DNA of 64,000 nucleotides from Chloroflexota bacterium (GCA_029548365.1 JAKPNN010000005.1:1-64000); one strand, 5' to 3'; shown: positions 8,823 to 17,755, counted from the stretch's first letter. Notes: generated by a model from the letters alone, not told the origin. Translations and numbers: made by a program.

Positions 8823-9861
8823 AGCCCTCGGGCTTGAAAAGAACCAGGTCCTCTGGGTTGGTGGACATGGGGGTATGGAAGAGGAATTGGTGACCAGGAA
8901 TGAGATCCCCTACACCTCCATTTCAGCCGCCGGCGTGCACGGCGTTGGGCTTGCCAGGCTTCCAATTAATATTTGGAAACTGATCAAGGGTTTTTTCGCT
9001 TCGCGCAAAATTCTCAAACAATTTAAACCGGACTTACTCTTCTTCACCGGTGGTTATGTTGCCTTCCCCATGGCAGTGGCAGCCATTGGAAGACCTTCGT
9101 TATTGTTCGTCCCCGATATCGAACCGGGTTTAGCCCTTAAAGCACTGGCACGCTTCGCCAGCCGCATCGCCCTGATAACAGATACCTCGTATCAATACTT
9201 TTCAAACCCATCGAAACTCGCCGTCACTGGTTACCCGGTTCGTCAGGAATTAGAAGATTGGAATCGGGAGAAAGCCCTGGATAAGTTCGGCTTTGACCCC
9301 AGTTTGCCAACGCTGACAGTAACCGGTGGAAGCAAAGGCGCTCGTTCAATAAATACTGCTGTTATGAACATCCTCCCAAGGCTGCTTGGCAAAATACAGG
9401 TCATCCATCTCGTTGGTCACCTGGATTGGGAGGTGATCGATTCGCAGGCCCGCAATCTGACGGACAGCCAGGCAAAACGCTACCGGGCTTTTCCTTACCT
9501 CCATGAAATGGGCGCAGCCTTGGCAGCCGCCAACCTGATCGTTTCCAGAGCGGGTGCTTCTGTTCTCGGAGATTATCCCTTATTTGGTTTGCCAGCAATC
9601 CTCGTCCCTTATCCTTATGCCTGGCGTTATCAACAAATAAATGCTAATTACCTGGCTGAGCGTGGTGCTGCTGTCATCGTGCGTGATGAAGACCTGGAAC
9701 GTGACCTATTTAATCAAATCGTCGAATTGATCTCCGACTCGGCGAAACTCTCCGACATGAGCCGTTCAATGTCTGCGTTAGCTGTGCCAAATTCTGCTGT
9801 AAAAATCGCTGCATTAATGCAGGAAATGACCGGGGCTAACAACGGAGGTTTACCAAGATGA
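8758..9861 (+). CDS. murG: MurG, lipid II-forming GlcNAc transferase with altered motifs
   Basis: MurG transfers GlcNAc from UDP-GlcNAc to lipid I, making lipid II on the inner face of the membrane. GTG 8758 was chosen because AAGGAG ends ten bases upstream and the protein then begins MRLLICAGGTGG like other MurG proteins (367 residues). The GT-B layout is intact: the N-terminal glycine-rich loop, GGYVAFP at about residue 102, TVTGGSKGARSIN at about 187, and a UDP-GlcNAc region with SRAGASVLGDYPLFGLP and YQQINA. Two motifs are unusual. The usual GGTGGH is GGTGGG, and the usual HEQN region reads VPDIEPGL. It is otherwise placed exactly where murG belongs. Confidence 0.9.
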   Translation: MRLLICAGGTGGGVYPAITVLKALGLEKNQVLWVGGHGGMEEELVTRNEIPYTSISAAGVHGVGLARLPINIWKLIKGFFASRKILKQFKPDLLFFTGGYVAFPMAVAAIGRPSLLFVPDIEPGLALKALARFASRIALITDTSYQYFSNPSKLAVTGYPVRQELEDWNREKALDKFGFDPSLPTLTVTGGSKGARSINTAVMNILPRLLGKIQVIHLVGHLDWEVIDSQARNLTDSQAKRYRAFPYLHEMGAALAAANLIVSRAGASVLGDYPLFGLPAILVPYPYAWRYQQINANYLAERGAAVIVRDEDLERDLFNQIVELISDSAKLSDMSRSMSALAVPNSAVKIAALMQEMTGANNGGLPR

Positions 9862-10385
9862 TCAGCCTTTCCGTTCTGTTTTGGATGTACGTGATCATGT
9901 TTGCCCTGATCGGTGCTATGCGTGGCTGGGCTAAAGAGGTCCTGGTGACGTCTGGCGTAGTCGTAGCCCTGTTCCTGGTTACAATTTTAGAAACCTTTCT
10001 TCCTATTTTGAAAAACATGACCACCGAATCTAAGTTTTGGGTCCGTTTGGTCATTTTAATTTTGATGGTCTTTTTCGGGTATCAATCACCGAAAATTCCA
10101 CGCAATCTAAACTCCGGGAAATTCGTCCGGGATCGGTTTGAGGACACTCTATTAGGCTCTGTGATTGGCGCCTTCAACGGCTATCTGATCTTTGGTACCG
10201 CCTGGTATTACCTGATGGAGGCTGGATATCCTTTCGCTTGGATCACTCCGCCAGATACGATCACCGAGGCAGGTCAGAGTGCTGTCCGATTGATCGAATT
10301 TTTACCTCCGCAATGGATGAATGTGCCCCTGATCTACATTGCGGTTGCGGTTGCTTTTGTACTTGTATTGGTGGTGTTTATCTGA
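9858..10385 (+). CDS. CvpA-family-like integral membrane protein
   Basis: This 175-residue protein has four predicted membrane segments (about 4-22, 30-52, 60-77, 92-115) and a further hydrophobic C-terminus. After the first segment it reads IGAMRGWAKEVLV, resembling the RGxxKE-type motif of CvpA/colicin-V-production proteins. It starts at ATG 9858 behind GGAGG, overlapping murG, and its stop overlaps the murC start, so it is co-translated with peptidoglycan genes. Its role is unknown. An envelope or precursor-related function is only an inference from position. The CvpA assignment is by pattern and moderate. Confidence 0.6.
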   Translation: MISLSVLFWMYVIMFALIGAMRGWAKEVLVTSGVVVALFLVTILETFLPILKNMTTESKFWVRLVILILMVFFGYQSPKIPRNLNSGKFVRDRFEDTLLGSVIGAFNGYLIFGTAWYYLMEAGYPFAWITPPDTITEAGQSAVRLIEFLPPQWMNVPLIYIAVAVAFVLVLVVFI

Positions 10386-11788
10386 TGAAACACATTCACT
10401 TTATCGGCATTGGAGGAGCAGGACTCTCGGCGATCGCCCTGATCCTGCTGGAAAAGGGCTTCACGGTCAGCGGTTCTGATCGCGAGAGCACTTCAATGCT
10501 AACTGCCATCACTGCCGCAGGTGCCCATGTTTTTATCGGGCATGCACCTCAGCATATCGAGGGCGCAGACCTCGTGATTCGATCATCAGCAATTCCTGAT
10601 GATAACCCGGAGGTGGTTGCTGCCCTCGCTAAAGGCATCCCTGTCATCAAACGGCAGGAATATCTTGCAGAATTGACTGCTGGCAAGCAAACACTGGCTG
10701 TCGCGGGTACCCATGGCAAAACCACCACCACCGCATTGCTGGTCTGGATCCTTCATCAAATGGGGCTGGATCCCAGCTATATCTCAGGTGGAATGATCAG
10801 CCAGCTTGAATCCAATGCCCATGCAGGAACTGGGTCTCATTTTGTAATCGAAGCCGATGAATATGACCATATGTTTCTTGGTCTTGCACCGCAAATTGCT
10901 GTGATTACCAATATTGAGCACGAGCATGCCGATTTCTTCCCAACAGCAGCCGAATATCAAGACGCGTTCAAAGCCTTCACCCGCTGCGTTCTGCCAGGCG
11001 GTAAGATCATCCTGTGTATTGATGATCCGGGCGTCAGGTCTCTTTTGTCAGATATGCCCGGGCTGGACGCAGAAACCTGGACATATGGCACGAGGTCCGA
11101 AGCTCAATATTTTGCCGACAATATCGCCTTCATTAACGGTTATCCCCAGTTTGAATTGCTGTTCCGCAATCAAATGGGTGACAAAACCAACCTCGGCACC
11201 TTCAATCTGCTTCTACCCGGGCGTCACAATGTTCTTAATGCAACTGCAGCCCTGGCTGTTCTGCACCAATCAGGCGTATCTCTCAACGCAGCGAGTCAGG
11301 CGATCCAGGAGTTCACAGGTGCAGGGCGAAGATTCGAGGTCATCGGCCAGGCAGATGGCGTCACCATCATCAACGACTATGGGCATCATCCCACTGAAAT
11401 TGCCGCCACGCTTGAAGCGGCCCATTCTCGCTATGCGGAACATCGCCTCTGGGCTGTCTGGCAACCTCATACCTTCAGCCGGACACAAGCTCTGGCGGGC
11501 CGCTTTGTCGATGCGCTCAACCTGGCTGATAAGGTGCTCATCTTGGAAATTTTTGCCGCCAGGGAAGCTGATCCCGGCGTATCAGCAAAAGATCTCTGTC
11601 CGGCTTTCCCGGCGAATAAAGCCGCCTACACCCCAACCTTTGACCTTGCTGCTGAGAATCTGGCCAGAAACCTGGCGCACGGCGACGTTGTGATCGTCTT
11701 TTCTGCTGGCGATGCCATTCAGCTCAGCCAACAATTGTTGAAGAATTTACAACAAAGGGAAATCAGTCGTCAGGAAATAAACCTATGA
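10385..11788 (+). CDS. murC: UDP-N-acetylmuramate:L-alanine ligase MurC
   Basis: MurC starts the peptide stem by joining L-Ala to UDP-MurNAc. ATG 10385 gives 467 residues beginning MKHIHFIGIGGAGLSAIA, the family's usual N-terminus. The frame is open further upstream but only inside the preceding gene. The Mur-ligase P-loop AGTHGKTTTTALL is at about residue 108. EADEYDHMFLGL at about 158 and NIEHEHADFF follow. The C-terminal domain has DYGHHPTEIAATL at about 331 and QPHTFSRTQAL at about 360. The ATG overlaps the previous stop as TGATG. Confidence 0.96.
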   Translation: MKHIHFIGIGGAGLSAIALILLEKGFTVSGSDRESTSMLTAITAAGAHVFIGHAPQHIEGADLVIRSSAIPDDNPEVVAALAKGIPVIKRQEYLAELTAGKQTLAVAGTHGKTTTTALLVWILHQMGLDPSYISGGMISQLESNAHAGTGSHFVIEADEYDHMFLGLAPQIAVITNIEHEHADFFPTAAEYQDAFKAFTRCVLPGGKIILCIDDPGVRSLLSDMPGLDAETWTYGTRSEAQYFADNIAFINGYPQFELLFRNQMGDKTNLGTFNLLLPGRHNVLNATAALAVLHQSGVSLNAASQAIQEFTGAGRRFEVIGQADGVTIINDYGHHPTEIAATLEAAHSRYAEHRLWAVWQPHTFSRTQALAGRFVDALNLADKVLILEIFAAREADPGVSAKDLCPAFPANKAAYTPTFDLAAENLARNLAHGDVVIVFSAGDAIQLSQQLLKNLQQREISRQEINL

Positions 11789-12705
11789 AACCACATCAAA
11801 TGGATGAACTGAGAGCGGCTTTTGGAGCCAGGTTGCACGAAAATGTCAGCATGGCCAATTACACCACTGCCAGGGTTGGCGGTTCTGCCACCGCACTGAT
11901 CTCCACCCATACGCAAGAAGAACTGTCCGAAAGTGTGCAAACCCTTTGGAACCTGTCAATGCCCTTCATCATCCTGGGAAGTGGTTCAAATATCCTTGTT
12001 AGCGACAAGGGTTTAGACGTCATTGTCGTTCACAATCGTGCACACAATGTGAGGATTGAAACAAACTCCGACCCACCCTATATCGAAGCAGAATCGGGCG
12101 CAATCCTCGGGACCGTTGCCAGGCAATCCGCTTTACGGGGAATCAGCGGGATGGAATGGTCTGCCCCGATCCCGGGAACGGTGGGCGGTGCAGTTTATGG
12201 CAATGCGGGCGCCTATGGTAACAGCATTCAAAGCTGTTTGAAAATGGCAAAGATCTTGCACAAAACTGAGGGTATAAGCGATTGGCCTGTTGAAAAACTG
12301 AACTACCAGTACCGCAGCAGCGTGTTTAAGCGGGAAAAGATCCCCGCGGTGATCCTCTCAGCCACTTTTAATGCCGTCCAAACAAGCCGTGAGGAAGCTT
12401 GGGAAAAGATCGATTCTTATCAGGTCCATCGGAAAGAAACGCAACCACCCGGCGCATCAATGGGTTCCACGTTTAAAAACCCCCCTGGTGAATCCGCAGG
12501 AAGGCTTATTGAGGCGGCTGGGTTAAAAGGTCATCGCATTGGTCGGGCGATCCTCAGCCCCATCCATGCAAATTTTATTGTTAACTTGGAAGGTGCAACA
12601 GCTCTGGAGATCTACCAATTAATGAGGCTCGCACAAGAAACGGTTGCAGATAAATTCGGGATTGTTTTAGAGCCCGAAATCGAATTTTTAGGTGATTTTA
12701 GTTGA
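11785..12705 (+). CDS. murB: UDP-N-acetylenolpyruvoylglucosamine reductase MurB
   Basis: MurB is the FAD-dependent reductase that makes UDP-MurNAc from UDP-GlcNAc-enolpyruvate with NADPH. The 306 residues show the FAD-binding N-terminus (NYTTARVGGSA), LGSGSNILVSDKG at about residue 70, the IPGTVGGAVYGNAGAYG motif at about 129, and YRSSVFK at about 173. The active-site region GSTFKNPPGESAGRLIEAAG is at about residue 228. The start overlaps the murC stop as ATGA and the stop overlaps ddl. Confidence 0.95.
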   Translation: MKPHQMDELRAAFGARLHENVSMANYTTARVGGSATALISTHTQEELSESVQTLWNLSMPFIILGSGSNILVSDKGLDVIVVHNRAHNVRIETNSDPPYIEAESGAILGTVARQSALRGISGMEWSAPIPGTVGGAVYGNAGAYGNSIQSCLKMAKILHKTEGISDWPVEKLNYQYRSSVFKREKIPAVILSATFNAVQTSREEAWEKIDSYQVHRKETQPPGASMGSTFKNPPGESAGRLIEAAGLKGHRIGRAILSPIHANFIVNLEGATALEIYQLMRLAQETVADKFGIVLEPEIEFLGDFS

Positions 12706-13808
12706 TGAGTCATAAGTTGAAACTCGGCATTGTCTACGGTGGGCGCTCCGGGGAACATGAGGTTTCCCTGATGTCCGCGCGTTCAGTGCTTTCGGTGATT
12801 GACACCACAAAATATGATGTGATTGAAATCGGCATTACCCGCCAGGGAAAGTGGTTGGTCGGAGATGACCTGTGGTTCAAGTTAAAAGATGAGAATTTAT
12901 CGAACCTGACGCCAGCTTATTTCCTGCCTGTCCCGCAAAATCCCGGTATCTATACCGTCCGGAATGGCGAGATGTCACTGCTCTCACCCCTCGATATCGT
13001 ATTTCCGGTAATGCACGGGTCATTCAGTGAAGATGGCGCCCTGCAGGGTCTGTTTGAGCTGGCGGATATTGCCTATGTTGGCGCTGGGGTTTTGGGGTCA
13101 GCGGTTTGCATGGATAAGGGCCTGTTTAAAGACATCATGACGGCCAACCACATACCGATTCTGCCCTATCATGTCTTCAATCGCATGCAGCTTGAAGAAG
13201 ACATCACGGCTTGCCTGCAAACCGCGGAAGCAATTGCTGATTACCCTCTGTATACCAAACCCGCTAACCTGGGTTCTTCCGTTGGCATCAGCAAATGCAA
13301 TCATCGCAGTGACCTATTGGAGGGTTTATTGGAAGCCAGCCGCTACGATCGTCGTATCCTGGTGGAGAAAGGGCTGCAAAACCCACGAGAGATCGAAGTG
13401 AGCATCCTCGGCAATGAGAATCCATCAGCATCCGCGCCTGGCGAAGTCATCCCCAAGGATGTCTTTTACACTTATGCTGAAAAATACATCAACGATACCG
13501 CAGAACTGGTGACAAAAACCGACCTGTCGCCTGAAATGGTGGAGACAATCCAGGGGTTGGCTATCAAAGCCTACACCGCAACCGATTGTGCAGGCATGGC
13601 CAGGGTCGACTTTTTGATTGATCGGGAAACCATGCAGGTATACCTGAGTGAGATTAACACCATTCCTGGGTTTACAAAGATCAGCATGTTTCCCAAACTT
13701 TGTGAGGCATCCGGTTTATCCTACCCGGCGCTGATCGAAACGCTGATCGAATTAGCGCTTGACCGAAAAGGTCAACGAGACAGAATAGAAAGGGAGTTCC
13801 GGAGATAA
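12705..13808 (+). CDS. ddl: D-alanine:D-alanine ligase
   Basis: Ddl makes the D-Ala-D-Ala dipeptide that MurF attaches. It is an ATP-grasp enzyme of 367 residues. The N-terminus LGIVYGGRSGEHEVSLMSA is diagnostic. Other motifs are VFPVMHGSFSEDGALQGL at about residue 96, the ATP-grasp loop ANLGSSVGISK at about 191, and the metal-binding C-terminus ARVDFL with EINTIPGFTKISMFPKL. ATG 12705 overlaps the murB stop (TGATG). A TTG one codon earlier is possible but unnecessary. Confidence 0.95.
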   Translation: MSHKLKLGIVYGGRSGEHEVSLMSARSVLSVIDTTKYDVIEIGITRQGKWLVGDDLWFKLKDENLSNLTPAYFLPVPQNPGIYTVRNGEMSLLSPLDIVFPVMHGSFSEDGALQGLFELADIAYVGAGVLGSAVCMDKGLFKDIMTANHIPILPYHVFNRMQLEEDITACLQTAEAIADYPLYTKPANLGSSVGISKCNHRSDLLEGLLEASRYDRRILVEKGLQNPREIEVSILGNENPSASAPGEVIPKDVFYTYAEKYINDTAELVTKTDLSPEMVETIQGLAIKAYTATDCAGMARVDFLIDRETMQVYLSEINTIPGFTKISMFPKLCEASGLSYPALIETLIELALDRKGQRDRIEREFRR

Positions 13809-13809
13809 T

Positions 13810-14814
13810 ATGGCTAACCGTCGCCAGGACGAAATGAGCCGGGCAGAACAGGTCCGGGCTCGCCGGCAGAAAAGCCGCAAAGAAACGCCCAGGGTCCCCC
13901 TTGGGAGCAGTGTCACGCGCAAGCCGGCGCCCAAAAATGTAACTGTCACTCACAGGAGCACCAGAACAGTTCCGGTAGTAACCCGGAAGAAACATACCAC
14001 CACGATTCCTCTTAAAAGGAAGGGAGCAGAATTACAGATTCCGGCTTTGCCCCGGCTGCAATTCGGTTGGCACCTTATTTCAGGAGCTGTCTTTCTGCTT
14101 TCCCTGGCAGCCGTGATCAGTTTTTCAAGCTTGAACACCTTTCAAGTAACCGCTGTCAACCTCAAAGGCGCCCAACGTTTGAGTGCCGAGGTCATACTTT
14201 CACAATTAGACCTGGCTGGTAAGTCGATTATCACCCTTGAACCCGAAAGTATCAAAGACCGGGTTGAAGCCAATTTCCCGGGTATTAGCAGTGCACAGGT
14301 GACCGTCAACCTCCCTGCCAGAGTTACCATTCAGGTTGAAGAACGTGAGCCAATAATCCTGTGGGAGCAGGAGGGTTCATCGAAGTGGATTGACGCGGAA
14401 GGCGTACTCTTCCCCATTTTTGGCGAGGCAGACATATCCCACAGGGTCATTGCTGTCGGAGATCCTCCACCAGGGCTTGAAGTTTTTATTACGGATATTG
14501 ACGCTGATACGGGCGAGTTCAGCCAGCATTTAGAAAACACGACACCCCGTACCACAGCAGAATTCGTCGAAGCAATTATCTCCCTGACAACGACTGTCCC
14601 TGAAGGCAGCCAACTGCAATATCATCCTCAATTTGGTTTGGGTTGGCACGATCCACAGGGTTGGATGGTTTATTTTGGTCAGGATACGACCAACATCGAT
14701 TCAAAACTTACGGAATATCAAAACATCTTATCAGAGCTGAATCAACTGGGAGTCACCCCGGCTTTGATCAGCCTGGAATTTGTTCATGCGCCTTTTTATC
14801 GAATGGAGCAGTAA
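13810..14814 (+). CDS. ftsQ: FtsQ/DivIB cell-division protein with POTRA domain
   Basis: This bitopic division protein scaffolds FtsL/FtsB and FtsW/FtsI. The 334 residues have a long basic cytoplasmic N-terminus (about 1-78, rich in R, K and T), one membrane span at about 82-103 (ISGAVFLLSLAAVISFSSL), and a POTRA domain (FQVTAVNLKGAQRLSAEVI). The FtsQ beta domain follows, with EREPIILWEQEG and FPIFG. It starts one base after ddl, behind GGAG. Position between ddl and ftsA is canonical. Low sequence conservation makes the call rely partly on architecture. Confidence 0.9.
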   Translation: MANRRQDEMSRAEQVRARRQKSRKETPRVPLGSSVTRKPAPKNVTVTHRSTRTVPVVTRKKHTTTIPLKRKGAELQIPALPRLQFGWHLISGAVFLLSLAAVISFSSLNTFQVTAVNLKGAQRLSAEVILSQLDLAGKSIITLEPESIKDRVEANFPGISSAQVTVNLPARVTIQVEEREPIILWEQEGSSKWIDAEGVLFPIFGEADISHRVIAVGDPPPGLEVFITDIDADTGEFSQHLENTTPRTTAEFVEAIISLTTTVPEGSQLQYHPQFGLGWHDPQGWMVYFGQDTTNIDSKLTEYQNILSELNQLGVTPALISLEFVHAPFYRMEQ

Positions 14815-14816
14815 TT

Positions 14817-16046
14817 ATGGACGAGCCAATTATTGTCGGAATAGACATCGGAACAAGTAAGATTTGCACACTGGTTGCCAGGGTGGAAAATGGCAGTGAT
14901 CTTCGCATCCTCGGCGTAGGCATTGAGCCTTCCCAGGGGCTTCGAAAAGGCGTTGTCGTCGACTTGCAGGCAGCATCACTTGCGGTATCTCGCTCGGTTG
15001 AAAAAGCGGAACGCACCTCGGGCTTCGAGATCAATGCCGCCCTGGTCAGCCTGGCTGGATCCCATGTGTCTTCGATCAACAGTCGCGGCGTCGTTGGCAT
15101 CTCCGGTGGAGTCGTTGATCGTGAAGATATTGAGCGCGCACTGGATGCAGCCCAGGCAGTGGCTATTCCTCATAACCGAGAAATCGTCCATGTCATTCAA
15201 CGCGGTTTCATCATCGACGGCCAGGACGGAATTCGCACCCCAATTGGTATGCACGGTTACCGCCTTGAAGTTGAAGCACACATTATTACTGCGTCCTCTT
15301 CTACCATGGAAAATCTGCGCCAATGTGTTGCTGCTTCGGGGATTGAAATTTCTCAGTTCGTTCTCAATCCCCTTGCTTCTGGCGAGATTGTCCTCACAGA
15401 AAACGAGCGCCAGATGGGGGTTGCGGTGATCGACATCGGTGGAGGAACAACAGACATGGCCATTTACATCGATGGTGATGTGTGGCATACCATGGTCCTG
15501 GCTGTTGGAGGAGACCATGTCACCTCAGACATTGGCTATATTTTGCGACTGCCAATTACCCAGGCAGAGGAAATTAAACTGAAATTCGGCCATGCCCAAA
15601 AAGACGCCATCAACCCCGAAGAGCAGTTCACCATCCGCAGTTTCGGCGGCGATACACCTGACCGAATCAATCGGGTGGATCTGGCAGATATCATTCAGGC
15701 TCGCATGGAGGAAATCTACTACCTGGTATTGCAAGAGATACGGCGATCGGGTTATGACGGACTTCTGCCGGCAGGCGTGGTGCTGACTGGCGGTGCAAGT
15801 CTTCTCCCTGGTGTTCGACAGCTTGCCTCCCAGGTCATGGGGTTGCCCGCCCGCATTGCCCAACCTCAAAACCTGGTTGGGCTTGTAGACCAAATTAATT
15901 CGCCGGCTTTTTCAACCAGCGTTGGCCTCTTAGAATGGGCCTTGCTCATTGCTGTATCAAGTCAGTATAGCGACCGCAGACGACCGAAACAGGCCGCCGA
16001 GTGGTCCATAAAAATTAAGGATCTCCTCAGGCGCCTATTGCCCTGA
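14817..16046 (+). CDS. ftsA: FtsA, actin-like division protein and FtsZ membrane anchor
   Basis: FtsA is an actin/HSP70-fold ATPase that tethers FtsZ to the membrane and recruits late divisome proteins. ATG 14817 yields 409 residues beginning MDEPIIVGIDIGTSKICTLV, the phosphate-1 loop. The SHU/1C domain contains SLAGSHVSSINSRGVV. The phosphate-2 region VIDIGGGTTDMAIY is at about residue 204 and the adenosine motif GVVLTGGASLLPGV at about 320. The tail WSIKIKDLLRRLLP is a plausible membrane-targeting amphipathic helix. The longer open frame upstream lies inside ftsQ and is not used. Confidence 0.95.
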   Translation: MDEPIIVGIDIGTSKICTLVARVENGSDLRILGVGIEPSQGLRKGVVVDLQAASLAVSRSVEKAERTSGFEINAALVSLAGSHVSSINSRGVVGISGGVVDREDIERALDAAQAVAIPHNREIVHVIQRGFIIDGQDGIRTPIGMHGYRLEVEAHIITASSSTMENLRQCVAASGIEISQFVLNPLASGEIVLTENERQMGVAVIDIGGGTTDMAIYIDGDVWHTMVLAVGGDHVTSDIGYILRLPITQAEEIKLKFGHAQKDAINPEEQFTIRSFGGDTPDRINRVDLADIIQARMEEIYYLVLQEIRRSGYDGLLPAGVVLTGGASLLPGVRQLASQVMGLPARIAQPQNLVGLVDQINSPAFSTSVGLLEWALLIAVSSQYSDRRRPKQAAEWSIKIKDLLRRLLP

Positions 16047-16093
16047 GTTCATTCATTAAATAGTTTAGTTAGAAAAAATAAGAGGAGTTAATC

Positions 16094-17248
16094 ATGGATA
16101 AAAGTTTTCAACCCGAATCATATGCACGAATAAAAGTTGTTGGTATCGGTGGAGGCGGTTGTAACGCTGTCAATCGAATGATAAATGAAGGCCTATCCGG
16201 CATCGAATTTATCGCTGTCAACACAGACGCACAAGCCCTGGCGTTTTCACAAGCCAAGACGCGTGTGCGAATTGGCGATAAATCGACCCGAGGGCTCGGC
16301 GCTGGTGGAGATCCCCGCATCGGCCGGATAGCAGCAGAGGAGACCGCTGAGGATCTGTATGAAGTCCTTAAAGGCAGCGATATGGTCTTCGTGACAGCAG
16401 GTCTTGGCGGCGGGACTGGCACAGGCGCCGCACCTGTGGTCGCCCAAATTGCTAAGGAAATCGGCGCGTTAACCATTGGTGTGGTCACACGTCCCTTTAC
16501 CTTCGAGGGCACACATCGATTAAGAGCGGCTGAGGAAGGCGTTTTAACGCTCAAAGAACATGCCGACACCCTGATCATCATCCCCAATGACCGGTTATTG
16601 CAAATTGTTGATAAGCGCGCCGGCCTTCAGGAAGCTTTTAAAGTTGCTGATGACGTCCTGCGCCAGGGCATCCAGGGAATTTCTGAGCTGATCACCATTC
16701 GCGGTTTGATCAACCTCGACTTCGCTGATGTTCGCACAATCATGTCGGAAGGCGGCGCAGCCCTCATGGCCGTCGGGGAAGCCAGTGGTGAAGATCGAGC
16801 GGTTAAAGCCGCCGAGATTGCCATCTCCAATCAATTACTGGATGTCACCATCGATGGCGCACGCGGGATCCTCTTTAATGTAACTGGCGGTGATAACCTC
16901 AAGCTCTCCGAAGTTAACCAGGCAGCAGCCCTGATTAAAGAAACTGCCCATCCCGATGTTAACCTCATTTTCGGCGCCGTAATTGACGAAAGTTTGGGAG
17001 AGAACTTGCGAATCACTCTGATTGCCACCGGGTTTGAGGGTCAAAGCTTAAGCGGTGTTATGAGCAAAACCGAAAACAAAGGAACCTACGTCCCGAGGCA
17101 ACGCCCCTTACCCAGCATGCTTGAACAAGAAGCCGAAAAAACCGGTGAAGCATCGCTAAAGAGTGCTGAAACCTATGAGTTTCCGACGCGGATTAACACG
17201 GAGGACCTGGATTTGCCGCCTTTCTTCCGCAACCGAAGTCCCAAATAA
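16094..17248 (+). CDS. ftsZ: FtsZ, tubulin-like division GTPase
   Basis: FtsZ polymerises into the cytokinetic ring. The 384 residues carry [14 protein letters not shown] near the N-terminus, the tubulin signature [15 protein letters not shown] at about residue 104, and the T7 loop region with [11 protein letters not shown] at about 209. A variable linker leads to a C-terminal peptide, [12 protein letters not shown], that matches the FtsA/ZapA/SepF-binding tail. It follows ftsA by 47 bases, the first clear gap in the operon, with AGAGGAG before the ATG. Confidence 0.97.
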   Translation: MDKSFQPESYARIKVVGIGGGGCNAVNRMINEGLSGIEFIAVNTDAQALAFSQAKTRVRIGDKSTRGLGAGGDPRIGRIAAEETAEDLYEVLKGSDMVFVTAGLGGGTGTGAAPVVAQIAKEIGALTIGVVTRPFTFEGTHRLRAAEEGVLTLKEHADTLIIIPNDRLLQIVDKRAGLQEAFKVADDVLRQGIQGISELITIRGLINLDFADVRTIMSEGGAALMAVGEASGEDRAVKAAEIAISNQLLDVTIDGARGILFNVTGGDNLKLSEVNQAAALIKETAHPDVNLIFGAVIDESLGENLRITLIATGFEGQSLSGVMSKTENKGTYVPRQRPLPSMLEQEAEKTGEASLKSAETYEFPTRINTEDLDLPPFFRNRSPK

Positions 17249-17421
17249 TCGGTGCTGATGAGACTGACAAGGGTCACACCCAAGCTGTGGCCCTCAATAA
17301 ATTAACATAATTTCCGGTTGGTGCTGCATTCTAAAAGCTTGCAAACTTTCGGATTGCCTTATCAACCAGCCAAAATTCAGGAAAAAATCACTCCTCTCCC
17401 CTGAATTCGTGGTTTCGATGG

Positions 17422-17450
17422 AAAACGCAGGCTGATCCACCTGCGTTTTT
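17422..17450 (+). terminator. Rho-independent terminator of the dcw operon
   Basis: A perfect stem (AAAACGCAGG at 17422-17431 against CCTGCGTTTT at 17440-17449) with an eight-base loop ends in five T residues. It lies about 175 bases past ftsZ. Confidence 0.75.
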
Positions 17451-17609
17451 CCTGTTAACCCGCGACTTCCTGGGTTCACTTCACTAACTGCAAGACCTCA
17501 TCCGCCTCATTTGGTGTCAGGTTCAGAGAAATGCGTTTAATCCATTTCCTGGATTTTAGATGGCTTGTATCTGAAGGTTAAAATATGCAAACACAAGCGA
17601 TGTTTTAAG

Positions 17610-17657
17610 GTGTATACACGAAGATTGGCTTACTAAAACAAAAACATATGCTACAAT
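17610..17657 (+). promoter_or_regulatory. Putative nrdR-nrdJ promoter with upstream palindrome
   Basis: TTACTA (17630-17635) and TACAAT (17652-17657) are 16 bases apart and could form a sigma-70-type promoter starting near 17664. Just upstream lies the perfect palindrome GTGTATACAC (17610-17619), with ACACAAGCGATGTT about ten bases before it. NrdR boxes are AT-rich ACAC...GTGT palindromes, so NrdR autoregulation is possible, but the spacing of the two half-matches is shorter than the usual box pair. Confidence 0.4.
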
Positions 17658-17676
17658 AAGGGTTCTCCCAAATAGG

Positions 17677-17717
17677 TGGGGGTTATGAGCAACCTCACCC
17701 CCATCTGTGGGGGGTGA
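17677..17717 (+). promoter_or_regulatory. nrdR leader with two mutually exclusive hairpins
   Basis: TGGGGGT (17677-17683) can pair with ACCCCCA (17697-17703). TCACCCCC (17695-17702) can instead pair with GGGGGTGA (17710-17717). The shared central segment makes the two stems exclusive, as in attenuators or riboswitches. No T-run follows, so transcription termination is not obvious. No known riboswitch class was recognised. Confidence 0.45.
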
Positions 17718-17755
17718 AATATTAACAGCAATATGTTTAAGAAAAGCGAGTCGTT

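Larger units (their letters stand above)
17249..17755. other. Intergenic region ftsZ-nrdR
   Basis: About 500 bases without a convincing gene. It holds an imperfect hairpin at about 17270-17293 (GGGTCACA against TGTGGCCC), a terminator at 17422-17450, a short open frame on the - strand at 17479-17577, a perfect palindrome GTGTATACAC at 17610-17619, a promoter-like pair near 17630-17657, and a G/C-rich leader with two alternative hairpins at 17677-17717. Confidence 0.6.

Noticed and set aside
10238-10384. N-terminal extension of murC
   Set aside because: The 49 extra codons are out-of-frame reading of the CvpA-like gene; ATG 10385 gives the standard MurC start.
14643-14816. N-terminal extension of ftsA
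   Set aside because: The extra codons overlap ftsQ in another frame; MDEPIIVGIDIGTSK at 14817 is the normal FtsA start.
17254-17300. CTGATGAG after ftsZ as a possible hammerhead ribozyme core
   Set aside because: The matching CGAAA and flanking helices are absent at the right distances; only a small imperfect hairpin is present.
17591-17619. A canonical pair of NrdR boxes
   Set aside because: Only one good palindrome exists, and the partial second match is about 16 bases away, about half the usual 31-32 base spacing; kept only as a possibility in the promoter entry.
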